A stretch of DNA of 64,000 nt from Sodalis sp. Ffu (GTDB lineage: Bacteria > Pseudomonadota > Gammaproteobacteria > Enterobacterales > Enterobacteriaceae). Under the pieces are notes generated by a model, which was given only the letters and a program-made list of their open reading frames with translations, was not told the DNA's origin and did no database searches. This document shows, one piece after another, positions 1-13,789 of the stretch. How positions within the stretch are numbered: the stretch's first letter is position 1; the number at the start of each line of letters is the position of its first letter. A program made the translations under genes and the position numbers. The stretch covers positions 280,001-344,000 of the forward strand of contig CP072944.1 of assembly GCA_024748595.1 (NCBI GenBank), given 5' to 3'.

Positions 1-129
1 TTAATTCATGCTGTCCTGATTTTTGGTTATGGAAGTCCAGTGAATATGCTAGAAAATCATGTAGTTGCTGGCAACAACAATGACAAAGCTAGTTACGCTA
101 GAAAGCGATATTACGTAGGAATCTAGTTG

Positions 130-646
130 AGTTATTTTATTTAATGTACGTCCGTAGTATTACTGTACATGGTATTTTCATTAGCCGTGCGTTTTTTTGA
201 CAAGTATATTTAATTTGCCATTCATCTTTAATCAACGAACTTTAATAGCATAGCATAAATATAAAAATTATTTAGCAATATTGCTGCTTGTCAAGTTTTT
301 ATCATGCTATTAACGTTTTTGGTTTTTTACTGGTACAGATAAATTTGGTAAAATATTTATTAATTTAGGTTATAAACCTTTGTAATTCTCGTAACGTCAA
401 AAAAATATTTATTATTTTACATCATTCATACAATAAAATATAGTAAACAACTAGTTTTAAGTGATTTTAATTTTATTGTATCAAACAGCCATTATTGAGA
501 TATTTAATCATAACGTCAATGATCTGTTTTAAGGTATGGTTGTTATTTGTCCAATTAATAATTTTAAACTTTTGCTTTGCCATAAAAATTTTTTGAACAT
601 TTATTAATTTATTTTATTAAAAAAGTGAGATTTTTCAATAAAGCCT
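130..646 (-). mobile_element. Decayed IS5/IS903-type insertion sequence, copy 1
   Basis: Reading the minus strand from 583 gives MAKQKFKIINW, which matches the transposase N-terminus of the IS903 group of the IS5 family (MAKQKFKITNW); the next residues still show the Lys-Gln...Asp-Val spacing before a stop. At 630-646 the bases resemble the terminal inverted repeat of that group (GGCTTTGTTGAATAAATC, read on the minus strand). No usable transposase frame remains and the lower boundary is vague. The terminal repeat lies directly against a truncated cytR, so this copy probably marks an old insertion or recombination breakpoint. Family assignment is from remembered IS903 sequence. Confidence 0.7.
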
Positions 647-649
647 GAA

Positions 650-885
650 TACACTGTTAGACCTGGTGCTGTCAACAGTGTACATACTGAAGGTGGAGTT
701 TCTATTCATTATGGGGTGTGAGGCTGCCTTGCTTGGTGTCCCCGAACAGACTATAATTATGCGATGGACTACTATGACATCTTGTGCCAGGAGCAAAGCG
801 TTTTTACGTTCAATGAAATTATTTTTCAAACTGGGAGCACTAAACTGAACGCATTGCTTTTCGGACAATCTGTCCTCTTACTGTT
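650..885 (+). pseudogene. cytR: cytR fragment (LacI-family regulator), 5' part missing
   Basis: Across several frames the segment resembles the effector-binding domain of CytR, the LacI-family repressor of nucleoside uptake genes. At about 808-860 one frame reads TFNEIIF and then ALLFG, matching the CytR stretch TFIDLII...MLLLG; slightly upstream a second frame resembles the part around FFSEIIRGIE. The N-terminal helix-turn-helix region is absent and the fragment begins right at the IS end at 646. CytR normally lies between priA and ftsN, and ftsN follows here, which supports the call. Frameshifts and stops rule out function. Confidence 0.6.
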
Positions 886-1145
886 ATTTTGTTACAGTGA
901 TATTATTCCTCGTCGCCTTTAGAGCGACGGCGCAGGTTAAAAAATTGTTTTAAGATGCAAGAAAAGTTCTCCTTGCAGGTTTTGATGATCTGATTGTAGC
1001 TTGTAGCAGGAGTATTGCGATCCTTAAGCTGATTAACGTAAATGCATCCAGGCCTAATATATTTTCTGGGTGTTGACTATGGGCAAATATTATTGCCTTT
1101 AGTAATATGAGGTGCTAATGATTATTTCAATTTAGCGAAACGATA

Positions 1146-1454
1146 GTGGCACAAAGAGACTATGTAGGTCATCGCAAGTTCTTGGGCGTTCGGCGAAAAA
1201 AAACTAAGGGTAAAAAAAAATATTTGTTTTCCGGCATATTTAAAACCATGATCACATTGATGGTAGCCGGTTTGATTGCGTTTATTAGCGGTCTCTATTT
1301 TATTGCGCACAATAGATTGGAAGAAGCGGTGATTGTACCGCCTTGCGGCAAGCATACCGGCATCGGACTCCCCCCCAAACCTGAGGAGCGTTGGCGTTAT
1401 ATTAAAGAGTTAGAAAACCGCCAGATCGGCGTGGAAAGGACTAACGATCCTTAA
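1146..1454 (+). CDS. ftsN: Truncated cell-division protein FtsN (cytoplasmic, membrane and essential E region only)
   Basis: This 102-residue frame starts with GTG and MAQRDYV, the exact start of enterobacterial FtsN, a bitopic inner-membrane protein that triggers septal wall synthesis through FtsA and FtsQLB/FtsWI. It has a basic cytoplasmic tail (residues 7-26), a membrane segment (about 33-54) and then PPKPEERWRYIKELENRQ, with Trp83, Tyr85 and Leu89 at the same numbers as the residues known to be essential in E. coli FtsN. The frame stops at 1454, before the linker and the septum-binding SPOR domain, which survives only as frameshifted debris downstream. It may be a functional minimal FtsN or simply the least damaged part of a dead gene. 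No strong ribosome site is seen before the GTG. Confidence 0.75.
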   Translation: MAQRDYVGHRKFLGVRRKKTKGKKKYLFSGIFKTMITLMVAGLIAFISGLYFIAHNRLEEAVIVPPCGKHTGIGLPPKPEERWRYIKELENRQIGVERTNDP

Positions 1455-1745
1455 ACGAAGTGCTATATAACTATCGAAGTAAATCATCGGTAGCCCCTTC
1501 ACGTTCTACCAGCATTAAACTAGCCAACTACCCTGTAGTTCCTTTAGTCAAGAATCGGAGATATTTGAAAATTTTCTTGTCACGAGGCGAGCTTAGCTAT
1601 CCGTTTATGCCATCGAAAGTCGTATTACTACCAGCAGCTGGTACCGCGTCATGTTTTTGCCCTTATGTCAGCCATGTTTGCGCTGATAAATTCCTAAAAT
1701 GCTTGTGGATGGTATCAAAATTTCCATAGTGCTTAGATGGAATTT
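1455..1745 (+). pseudogene. ftsN: Decayed linker and SPOR domain of ftsN
   Basis: Different frames give pieces of the SPOR peptidoglycan-binding domain in the right order. One near 1540 reads CSSFSQESEIF (E. coli CGSFRGAEQAE), the next RGELSYPF (RAQLAFEGF), and from 1612 a third reads IESRITTSSWYRV (DSKITTNNGWNRV). A further weak match runs to about 1740. At least two frameshifts and several stops separate the pieces. The order and spacing show this was the continuation of the ftsN frame at 1146, and that the domain is no longer made. Confidence 0.75.
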
Positions 1746-2515
1746 ATTAAAAAATTTTTAATAGAACTACTTATGGTAACTCGGTTAGTTGATTAATAGC
1801 ACGTTACTACAAAAATCTGTGGAATTCAACAAGCAGGATCAGTTAAAATTATGTGTTGTAATTAGCGGTTCTTTTTCAGTTGTAGACCATGCTAGATTGT
1901 GTTTGCTAAGAGCTATTTGTGATTTACATCTAGTATTATGATCAGCGGCTGTGTGGAGTAGAAATTATAAACGCTTTATGCAGGTAATAATTTCATGGTA
2001 TTAGTATTATTCTAGTTCTTTCTAATGATGATTAGCTGAAGTAGATCAGCTATGTATGACCGAGTTCATTTCTTTGTAAATGTCTACCAACTCTCTGAGC
2101 GTACTGCATATGAATCGGTTGCTATCTCCACACGGTGGATAAATAGTCTGACGCACGAATTAAACAGGAATTTATGGTCACCAAGGTGTAGCGGTATATC
2201 TATATGTTTAATTCGTCGATTAGTATTTTATGTATCCTACCTGTTCTGAATAGTATTCTATCTTTCGATAGTGGTCCTAATTTTTACTGCTGCTTTTTTT
2301 GGATAAGCACATTGAATTGGTTTTACCGCCGTGGCGCGGCGGTGCCTTTATTCCTCCCTGGGGTTGTAATAAACCAAGCGACGGTGGGACAAACAGCATC
2401 TCTATGTATGGTTGAAAGTGTTTGTCAAAGACAGGATAGAAACATTTGCAAAGAGGCGAGATAATAAAAATTAATGACTGTATCGGGTATGGTATTCTAG
2501 TTGTTGTAATAGACA
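1746..2515. other. Gene-free stretch between the ftsN remnant and metF
   Basis: No frame here resembles a protein I recognise. In related genomes hslV-hslU follow ftsN, but I find no trace of them. A short GC-rich hairpin with 7-bp arms lies near 2326-2345 and could be a leftover terminator, though no T-run follows. Confidence 0.4.
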
Positions 2516-3463
<948 letters not shown>

Positions 3464-3490
3464 TTAGCGATATTATGGCCGCTTAGAAGT

Positions 3491-3514
3491 AAATGTCTAT
3501 ACGTTTAGAAGTCC
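3491..3514 (-). promoter_or_regulatory. Tandem MetJ operator boxes upstream of metF
   Basis: Read on the minus strand, three consecutive octamers GGACTTCT, AAACGTAT and AGACATTT each match the met-box consensus AGACGTCT at 6 of 8 positions. They end 51 bases before the metF start codon, where MetJ dimers would bind side by side to repress it. MetJ itself is intact at 6863. Binding is inferred from sequence only. Confidence 0.6.
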
Positions 3515-3559
3515 AGATAGAAAATGACTAAATTCAAGAGTTTCGTCAATTAATTCATC

Positions 3560-5590
3560 GCCTACAAGAACTCATTATAATATTAAATAAAATGCATTTT
3601 TTCAACTTACGGCAAGCGGCTGTAAGTAAGCTGGGCAGGTGCCGTCCGTTAGTCAACTGGCTTGTGCCGGGATGCTCAATCTTGCCATGTTGCTATATAA
3701 CTATCACCACCTGCTCACAATATAGCCTTTCGAATAACGCATCATGGATTTTAGGGGGGAAGTACGCAGGGATTTACATCAGTTTTGTCGTCGGTCGTGC
3801 GGGAGAATAAAAAACTAAAGTGACATCATTTATTGTCATCAGGGCCTAGAATTACCAATTAATTTTCGTGATATCAGCCGTTTCATATGGCAAATATATT
3901 AGCTAATAGGCATTGGATGTTCAGAATTCCATTTGAGGTGTTTACCGTTGGTTATTTCTTAAATCGGAGGATATAATTCAGGGCTAATCTTATTTTGATC
4001 TCGTACTATTGCAATACCTGTACGTTACGCATTGTCTTTAAAGAACTGATTAAACCTTACAGGTATCTAATCAGTTTAAATTTCATACTCCTTTGCACGG
4101 GAGTGGATCAACAATGTCATGCAAGATTGCTCTTATTGTTAAGGTTACTTGGAGAAGGTCTTTGATTAAATATAAAATTAGAATTTCGGTCATGGAAAGT
4201 GCTGTATTTGACGCAAACGCCATCTGATGGCGTGACCACGATACATGATATCACTAGCATTGATTTTTTGCAAAATAATGTACTTATAAAATCACTATCC
4301 TGAAGTTCTTGCAATAAATATGGATAAAAAATTATCTCCGACGGATATTTATAATGAATGCTATTCAGCATTAGCTACTGGCTAAAGGAATCAGATCGTT
4401 TATTATCCTACCTTTGAAAGGAGTCTATTGCTGGCTAGGCTAATAGGAATTAAGTGGTCGCCAATAATGCTTAACAGAAAATGAATGATAATATAAATAA
4501 AAGATCAGTTGCCATCTATTCGCTTTGGTAGATATAGCTATGTCACGAATAAAACTGTAATGAATTGTATTCCCTGACGTTAGCAGATTATTAATGTCAA
4601 GCTAGGAGTGTTAAGGCGTGGCGTTGGGGGTGTGCATGGAATGCAAGATTTTAAATCTAAATGGTTGCAATTCCATATCTTGCGCTGATACCTCCATATG
4701 CGTCAGCAAACTATCCTATATTTCCAATGATTTTTGAAATATAGGATAAAACGTAGTAACCAAATGGTCATGTTCTATTACGCCTCTGCTAGCTGTTTAA
4801 TATGAACATGTTTCAGAACCGGCTACATAACTTTTAATGGTCTAGGGCAAAATCATGATGTGGTAAGGTGTTTCACTCAATTACAGCATCATCTTGACTC
4901 TAATAATTTGGTGCATGTATATTGGAGGTGAGAATCCATTCAATGCGGTAATGGATCGATCGGACTGATAGCAGAAATAATAGTAAATCGATATTTTGGT
5001 GAACTACTGCAGTGTGTGCGTATAATAACCAGTATTCACTCTGTTAAGCCATGGTTTTCATCTAGATGAAGCAACGGTGTAAGGTAAGTTATCTCTGTAA
5101 TCTTACGCGTTTCGGGACTCATTGTAGTACTCAGGTCAGGTTGCTTCAGGATAGTCTCGCAAGAATACGTTGACAAAGTTTCCCGATTCGGAAACTGGAG
5201 TAATCGCTGTTGGTTACGCCAACAAGATTCATCCCTCAGCTTCTGTGTTGCTGGATGGCCCTAAAAATAGGTGACAAGCCTTAGGTTTAGCCAAAGGGCA
5301 TAGGTTAAGCTCATCTTTATAACTGATATGAAAGATGTTGAGCCTGATGCGTGGAGAAACAGTGCGCTGATTTAGCGTCAACCAGCTAATCAACTGATCG
5401 GTGGTGCTTCCATCCGCCGAAATTACTATTAGTTCGTCGGGATGAGTTACTTTGCTATAATGTCACCATCCACTGGTGGTATTTAACGTGAGGATTGCTG
5501 CCGTCAAATTTGTGTAACGGAGGGTGGCTGTTAGTCCGTTCTTCTTAATGAGTTCATGCTTACGTGCTGTTTAGAAAACATATTCCAGAT
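3560..5590 (-). pseudogene. metL: Decayed metL (aspartokinase II / homoserine dehydrogenase II)
   Basis: The space and position are those of metL. Minus-strand pieces match its N-terminus in order. LHKFDGSN near 5500-5530 matches LHKFGGSS, the aspartokinase Lys-Phe-Gly-Gly motif with one Gly already changed. Within 5364-5459 the frame gives DELIVISADGSTTDQLISWL, against DDMMVVSAAGSTTNQLINWL in E. coli. The second half down to metF is too decayed for me to align and the lower limit is approximate. Aspartokinase and homoserine dehydrogenase activity would have to come from elsewhere. Confidence 0.7.
4712..4748. repeat. Perfect 13-bp inverted repeat within decayed metL
   Basis: Arms at 4712-4724 and 4736-4748 pair exactly around an 11-base loop. 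It lies in the unreadable part of the metL fossil. Confidence 0.75.
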
Positions 5591-5599
5591 AGGGAATTA

Positions 5600-6710
5600 A
5601 AATCTTCAATTCCTACTGATTAGGAGTAGCAGCGTATCGCCACAACCAGCTAGTGCCTGCGCGTGGGCATCCATGGATTCATGAGTCATGGTGGAGGCGT
5701 GTGAGGTAAGGCTTTTCACCCTACCGAGTGATTCATCGAGTGTAAATATCCCCAGTGCGGTATGAAGTTGCGTAGTTTTGCTTCGTCGTTCTCAAGTTGG
5801 AAATTGAGAACGGCTCCCAATCTGTTTTGCTGGCGGTAGGCTATTTCATAGCCAGGTAGCTGGTAAACCTTGGCTTAACACAATGTTTTCACATGCGTCT
5901 ATTGCATAAATACGCTACAATGCCTGGGCGTTGCTCTGCTGTTAGCTGATGTGCGGTGTCAAGTGAGACATACCGTTTAGCAGTATGTTGCCTATCAAAG
6001 ACGCTCTCGGGCACACCGATATTATTGCCTCATCACGGAGCTCACTGACAATGTCATCCTATTTATAGTGATAACAGTTCCTGCAACCATATCGTAATGT
6101 CCATTATAGATATTTGGTATAAAAATGACTGCTAGATCGGCTCCTAGCATCAATGCTTCTGTAGCACCGGATTCATAAAGGGTATTATGCACGATGCACA
6201 GCGCTTGTTTGATCCTTAGCTTTCAAATAGCGACTATATCCACCATACGAAGCAGTGGGTTGCTTGCGTTTCGATAAACAACCAGCTTTGGTTTTGCGAC
6301 TAGTACTGCCTATATCACCGATCCATCGCTCTGATTAATGCACTGTACTTGATGGGGCACCTCGCTTGCTCAGACTATCAAACAAACTACAACTGTCAGA
6401 GTAGCAGTCATGAGGTGCCACTAGAACTGAATCACCATGTTTAAGAAATGCGGCGTGCATACCAGAGATGCACGGTCGATATTCCTATTTTGGTAATGAA
6501 GCACCTGCTTCGTTTTTTAGTTTTGCCATCGCCCCGTTGTAAGACGTCTAGGTCGAGCCTATATTTCCGGGAGTAATATCGTGGGTGTATGGTTGACTAA
6601 AATCAGTGAAATTATAAGTATTTGATAGTGATTGGGCGGACAACGCAACCGTATTGTTTATAGTTATTCAATTAGCTGCGAGCTGCTATGGTAGCTTGCT
6701 TGCGCGTTAT
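5600..6710 (-). pseudogene. metB: Decayed metB (cystathionine gamma-synthase)
   Basis: MetB is the PLP enzyme joining O-succinylhomoserine to cysteine. At the 5' end the minus strand reads TRKQATIAARS-stop-LN...QYGCVV, matching E. coli TRKQATIAVRSGLN...QYGCVV, but the ATG has become ATA (6708-6710) and an in-frame stop follows ten codons later. At the other end (about 5605-5735) SLGRVKSLTSHASTMTH matches SLGGVESLISHAATMTH, again followed by a stop. The frame between is broken repeatedly. The gene is dead, but its ends are clear, so boundaries are good to a few tens of bases. Confidence 0.85.
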
Positions 6711-6767
6711 GGTGTCACATCTTGGCAAATGTTAAAAATAAAATATAAAGATAAACTGAATAAATAT

Positions 6768-6791
6768 AGACATCAACACATCTGGACGTCA
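6768..6791 (+). promoter_or_regulatory. Tandem MetJ operator boxes in the metJ-metB spacer
   Basis: Three back-to-back octamers, AGACATCA, ACACATCT and GGACGTCA, resemble the met-box consensus AGACGTCT. They lie between the metJ start (6863) and the dead metB start (6710), where enterobacteria place the shared MetJ operator. The array would now serve only MetJ self-control. Confidence 0.7.
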
Positions 6792-6862
6792 TACACTACT
6801 TACGTATAAATTGAGAAAATCACAATAACTGTTTTATATTTATTCGATTATTAAGGTGTCCT

Positions 6863-7180
6863 ATGGCGGAGTGGAAAGGTGAATATGTCAGCCCTTATGT
6901 TGAACATGGTAAAAAAAGTGAACATGTTAAAAAGATTACTGTATCAATTCCATTGAAGGTTTTAAAAATTTTGACCGACGAAAGAACACGTCGGCAGGTG
7001 AATAACTTGCGTCATGCCACCAACAGTGAGTTGTTGTGTGAAGCGTTTCTGCATGCTTTTACCGGTCAGCCGCTGCCGGATGACAACGATCTGCGCAAAG
7101 ATCGTAACGATGAGATCCCGGAAATGGCAAAAGAGATAATGCGTGAAATGGGCATCGATCCCAATGCTTGGGAATATTAA
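6863..7180 (+). CDS. metJ: Methionine repressor MetJ
   Basis: MetJ is a ribbon-helix-helix dimer that binds met boxes when charged with S-adenosylmethionine and represses methionine genes. The 105-residue product has the standard family length and is nearly identical to the E. coli protein: [30 protein letters not shown] contains the DNA-contacting beta strand (KKITVSIP) and helix A, and [22 protein letters not shown] holds helix B. It starts with ATG and ends in [10 protein letters not shown]. It stands alone between operator boxes and a gene-free stretch. Keeping a dedicated repressor intact is unusual when two target genes beside it are dead. Confidence 0.98.
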   Translation: MAEWKGEYVSPYVEHGKKSEHVKKITVSIPLKVLKILTDERTRRQVNNLRHATNSELLCEAFLHAFTGQPLPDDNDLRKDRNDEIPEMAKEIMREMGIDPNAWEY

Positions 7181-8060
7181 ATTTCACGTACCAGCATAGA
7201 AAACATAAAACATACATAAAAAATGACTCTAGTTCATTTTCTAATGCATCGATCGAGTAATTATTTTTAAATGAATTGTTCAATTAACTTCAGCAGTTAA
7301 TATGGTATTGCAGTATTTTTAGCGTTACATAAATTACTGCGATATCAATAGTATAAATTAAATAGTATAAATTATAGCGTCAGTTGAATCGATATGCAAT
7401 TTAGCAAGATGCTTTCGTGATACATGTTAGTCACGGATAATCCCTAAGTAGGATGTCAGTAATGTCATTCTTGACGTTGTCCAGCAGAGTAGTAATCCAT
7501 ATTTCAAGATTCGTATATAGTATGCTAGGATATTATCCTATGATTACGGAGAGTCAATAGGGTGACAAAAGACATCGGGGAATGCTTAAAAATCAGATAA
7601 TTCGTCATAAGAACATAAGTGTTAACGGATTATCTATGAGAAGTCTGTTGTTAATAACAGTTCAGGTAAAGAACTTGAATTTGAGGTAACTATAGGTACG
7701 TTATAGTCCTATACTTATGAATAATGTCGATGGCAAAAAATGAAAATTATTTTCGTTAGTTAACCGCCAGGTAGATTGCATCGGTTTCTATGCAATCTAC
7801 CTGGCGAGCATTTCTTCTTGATTGCTCTTGATTATGATTTATAAAATTTTGTGCTTGTGTTTTTAAGTTATGACCTTTAGGGCATTTTTACGCAATTTTG
7901 GTGCTAGATGACAGCTATTATATTTTGATAAACATTTCATGTAAAAATGTGGCAGCGATAGAAACAGTTAAAACTGAATGAAATGTGGTATTTCCTGGCA
8001 ATTACTTTTTCGTCCTAATCAGGAAATTATATCTTTATCGGCATAGCTTGAATAATTAGG
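7181..8060. other. Gene-free stretch between metJ and rpmE
   Basis: I recognise no coding remnant. The only clear structure is the perfect 17-bp inverted repeat at 7765-7806, listed separately. Confidence 0.5.
7765..7806. repeat. Perfect 17-bp inverted repeat (hairpin)
   Basis: Arms at 7765-7781 and 7790-7806 are exact reverse complements with an 8-base loop. It lies 255 bases beyond the rpmE stop. No T-run follows on either strand, so it is not a standard intrinsic terminator. Confidence 0.85.
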
Positions 8061-8276
8061 TTATTTTTTGCCAACTGGAATGCTGAAACGCTTGTTGAAT
8101 CGATCTACACGGCCTCCGGTATCAACCACACGTTGTTTTCCAGTGTAGAACGGATGGCAAGCGTTGCATACGTCTAAATTCAAATCGTGTCCTAGGGTGG
8201 AGTAGGTTGTAATAACGTTACCGCAAGAACAGATTGCTGTAATTTCAACATATTTCGGGTGAATTTCTTTCTGCAT
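8061..8276 (-). CDS. rpmE: 50S ribosomal protein bL31 (zinc-binding form)
   Basis: bL31 sits at the subunit interface of the ribosome. The 71-residue product opens [20 protein letters not shown] and ends [14 protein letters not shown] with a short tail, matching E. coli RpmE throughout. The four zinc ligands of the C+ form are present (Cys-X-Cys near residue 16 and Cys-X2-Cys in DVCNACHPF). It is divergent from priA with 186 bases between start codons, the usual enterobacterial arrangement. No anomaly seen. Confidence 0.98.
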   Translation of the reverse strand: MQKEIHPKYVEITAICSCGNVITTYSTLGHDLNLDVCNACHPFYTGKQRVVDTGGRVDRFNKRFSIPVGKK

Positions 8277-8453
8277 AAAATAAGCTCTTTGTAGGCTAGG
8301 TTGCTATTTAGTCTATTTAAACTAGATGCCCTATTAATTGTATGCATTGGCTTTAAGATCAATAATATTTAGGATATATTAAATTATAGTCTTTTGTAAA
8401 CACAATCCTCATATCAAAGATGCACAATACGCCAGTTTTGACATTTTACTTAG

Positions 8454-10658
<2,205 letters not shown>

Positions 10659-12104
10659 CACCGTGCTTTTATGATCATTATTAGGCTATGGCGAGAGAAT
10701 TTAGGTAACGAGCCGTTTGTCGTTTCCCGTCATCAGCCAAGGTCATGTGAGCACGATCACTTGTAGGATATGTATCGTTTTGGTTGGACATTTCCACTGC
10801 CATTATCGGTGTTTATGAGTCCGAAAAGTATCACTAATGATTTTTGTAGGTTATAATTGGCTAAGTGCTTAAGCGTAGGCTCTAGTTAAAGCGCGTTGCA
10901 TAGATACCAGTTATGCTAATGATAGGTGTGACTTACGAGCCTATAAAACACTTTAGCGATGATGTTATAATTAGGTTGTTAAATTGTATTATACAGGTTG
11001 GGCAGCCATGCAACCTCCATTATCGGTTCAAGTCCCTGTGGCAAAGGATCCTTTATAGGGTGGGTTAGTTAAAGTGCTGTACTCGTATTGCAACGTTAGG
11101 TAGTGTGGGTGGCTGTATATATATTGGGATAGTCCCCTCAAAAGCCTTGCATCAGGCTCTGTAAGTCAGATTATAGAAAAGTAAACCAAAGGCCACTAGT
11201 GCACGGCAACATTATATTGCTCCATACTAGCTTTGCTGACATCCTACTTCATACCTATACAAGTGATTAAATAATAAACTTATATGCGATGGTTTTTACG
11301 AGCGTAACCACTGGGTATCTTTACCGGTAACGCCAGCTCTGTCGATGAACACCGAGTGCAAAGTCGCTATATCGACAGACGACCGAAGAGCTCAGTGAGG
11401 AAAATAGTCATCGCTTGTGCTTCTAGTCTTGCTCATTCTCATGACGTAGATTTCGATACATTCGCGCATCTACGATAGTGATTTTAAGCATGATCCTTTA
11501 TAATTATTTATGGATCTGGTGTGATCGGTTGTGAATACGCATCGATTTTCCGTGGTATGAATGTCAAGTAGATCTGATGGCTATTAAGATGGCCTACGAA
11601 GTGGCCGCGCACAGTTCAAATATTTGGCTCGGGCGCAGATGTTGGGATGAATGTTTGGAGTCTTATGCTATTGTTACATCATGAAACAAAACAGATCCTG
11701 TTATTTACTATTTTGGCAAATATATTTCCTAAATCATTCATATTAATCAAAAATTATGGAATATAAATAGGAAGGAAATATCATTAAATATTTTATTGAT
11801 ACTACTTTTTTATAATAACAGGGGTTTACTGAATCATCGGTGCTGAATTTGGTTAAACCTTTTTGTTTTAAAAGGGTGCCTCTCATAATTTGAGAGCTAT
11901 CATAGCGACACTATTTTTAATTGAATAAATTTAGCAATCATGATAGTTGTTCAAGCATTAGTTTGTTAAGGACCCCTAGATATAGTCATTATATTGCTAT
12001 ATTTGCTCTGTGCCAGTAAAGTGTTAGATAGTATGAGTAAAACGAGCAATACAGTTCTATTTATTTTCTACCGCATCTGCAAAGCGAACAGATGCGTCGT
12101 TAGG
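10659..12104. other. Gene-free stretch between priA and argH
   Basis: Nearly 1.45 kb without a frame I can assign. In related genomes cytR follows priA and oxyR lies beside argH; I searched by eye for both here without a convincing match. A short stretch near 11025-11040 resembles a tRNA T-arm, but the stems do not pair. Confidence 0.4.
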
Positions 12105-13490
12105 TTATCGTGACAATAAGGCCAGTTGTTGTTTAGCCTCAGCAATGGCTGCTGATATTTGCTCTGGCGCTACGCCCCCTTTTGCCTTACGCTGTAGCAA
12201 GCATGATTCCAAGGTTAACACCGAATAAATATCTTTTTCTATCAGCGGACTGAATGTTTGCAATTTTGTCAATGACATATCTTTTAGCGAAGAGCCTTGG
12301 CGAATCGCTTCTATCACTGCTTCGCTGACGATATGGTGTGCTTCACGAAATGGAATACCGCGGGCAACCAGATAATCAGCTAGTTCGGTGGCATTGGCAT
12401 AACCCTGCTGAGCTGCTTCCCGACAGCGCTGGCATTTCAGTTGAATCCCATCAATTACTAGCGTTGTCATATGCAGACAGTCTAGCCATGTATCCAACGC
12501 GTCAAACAACCCTTCTTTGTCTTCTTGAATATCCTTGTTGTAGGCCAGTGGTAATCCTTTTAAGGTCATCATCATGCCGGTCAGTGCGCCTTGTACCCGG
12601 CCGCATTTGCCACGTATAAGCTCCAATGCATCTGGATTTTTTTTCTGCGGCATCAGCGATGAACCAGACGTAACGTGATAGGACAACTCAATAAAGCCTG
12701 CTTCGCTTGTGTTGAAGAAAATTAGATCTTCGGCGAAGCGAGAGAGGTGTACCATGCCAATCGCAGCGTTGGACAGTAGTTCCAGGACATAATCACGATC
12801 GGAAACGCTGTCTAGACTATTTCGAGTAGCAGCAGTGAAGCCCAACCACTGTGCCAGTTGATCGCGATCGATGGCGTAGGCGGTGCCGGCTAGGGCGCCA
12901 GCGCCAAGGGGGCTGATATCCAATCGCTTCAATGTATCTTGTAGGCGGCTTCCGTCGCGGGCTAACATCTCGTTGTAGGCCAAACACCAATGGGCGAATG
13001 TAACCGGTTGAGCAGGCTGTAAATGGGTGTAACCTGGCATGACTACGTCTTGATTGATGTCTGCTGTCGTCACTAGCGCCTGTTGTAAATGATGCACGGC
13101 GCGAAGCAGTTCTATCACTTCGGTTTTGCACCATAGTTTAAGATCGGTAGCCACTTGATCGTTACGGCTGCGGCCGGTATGGAGCTTTTTGCCTAAATCG
13201 CCTACCTTGTTGATTAGTTGCTGCTCGACCCAACTGTGAATATCTTCGGCATCACTTGTGAGGATAATCTCTGGCGTGTTGCGAATTTCCTCCAAAGTTA
13301 CGTTTAGCACCTTTTCTATTTGTTGCTGCTCCGCTTTAGTTAGTACGCCGACGGTGACCAATGCGCGGGACCAGGCCACTGAGCCAATAATATCTTGTTC
13401 AGCCAGACGATAATCGAACCGTAACGAGTCATTAAAAGACTTAAACATTTGTTCCTCCGTTTGACTGAACTGTCCACCATAAAATGCCAT
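12105..13490 (-). CDS. argH: Argininosuccinate lyase ArgH
   Basis: ArgH is a cytosolic tetramer that splits argininosuccinate into arginine and fumarate, the last step of arginine synthesis. The 461-residue product is full length (E. coli 457) and keeps [18 protein letters not shown], the HTHLQ-type segment [17 protein letters not shown] and the superfamily signature [12 protein letters not shown] with the mobile catalytic loop. It ends in a slightly diverged helix. It is the last gene of an argC-argB-argH run on the minus strand, separated from argB by 299 bases rather than the usual short gap. A single Asp-Arg to Tyr-His change before the signature is noted. Confidence 0.97.
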   Translation of the reverse strand: MAFYGGQFSQTEEQMFKSFNDSLRFDYRLAEQDIIGSVAWSRALVTVGVLTKAEQQQIEKVLNVTLEEIRNTPEIILTSDAEDIHSWVEQQLINKVGDLGKKLHTGRSRNDQVATDLKLWCKTEVIELLRAVHHLQQALVTTADINQDVVMPGYTHLQPAQPVTFAHWCLAYNEMLARDGSRLQDTLKRLDISPLGAGALAGTAYAIDRDQLAQWLGFTAATRNSLDSVSDRDYVLELLSNAAIGMVHLSRFAEDLIFFNTSEAGFIELSYHVTSGSSLMPQKKNPDALELIRGKCGRVQGALTGMMMTLKGLPLAYNKDIQEDKEGLFDALDTWLDCLHMTTLVIDGIQLKCQRCREAAQQGYANATELADYLVARGIPFREAHHIVSEAVIEAIRQGSSLKDMSLTKLQTFSPLIEKDIYSVLTLESCLLQRKAKGGVAPEQISAAIAEAKQQLALLSR

Positions 13491-13789
13491 AACCCTCTCC
13501 CTTAAAATATACTAGTAGCATGCATGCGTCTGCGTAATTTCGTTGTGCGGCGTTCTGCGCCGCTTCCTAAATATAGTGTTGTCCCAATTGATTGTTCGGT
13601 CTGCACAGCACTGCTGACATGCCGTCAGCAGACTAATACTGATACTTTGAAAATCACCGGACTTGTCCGTCAAGCGCGGTACCGTGACGATATTGCCCAA
13701 ATTTGACGCGAATATAAACTATCTGTTGGAGTCCCACTGTTTCAGTAGGACATGGACAACGTCTGTACAGTTTCATACCCAGCTTAGAG
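13491..13789. other. argB-argH spacer with two hairpins
   Basis: This 299-base spacer holds GC-rich hairpins near 13548-13564 and 13612-13632 (arms of 6-8 bp). In Yersinia and Serratia argG lies between argB and argH; I find no readable argG trace, so a clean deletion is only an inference. Confidence 0.4.

Noticed and set aside
1460-1729. An 89-codon frame after ftsN
   Set aside because: It contains one piece of the decayed SPOR domain (RGELSYPF) flanked by out-of-frame pieces, so it is part of the ftsN remnant and not a separate gene.
2326-2345. GC-rich hairpin as a terminator
   Set aside because: Arms pair over 7 bases, but no T-run follows and no gene ends nearby.
11020-11045. A tRNA T-arm-like sequence (GGTTCAAGTCC)
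   Set aside because: Flanking bases do not form a T stem, and no matching D or anticodon arms are found upstream.
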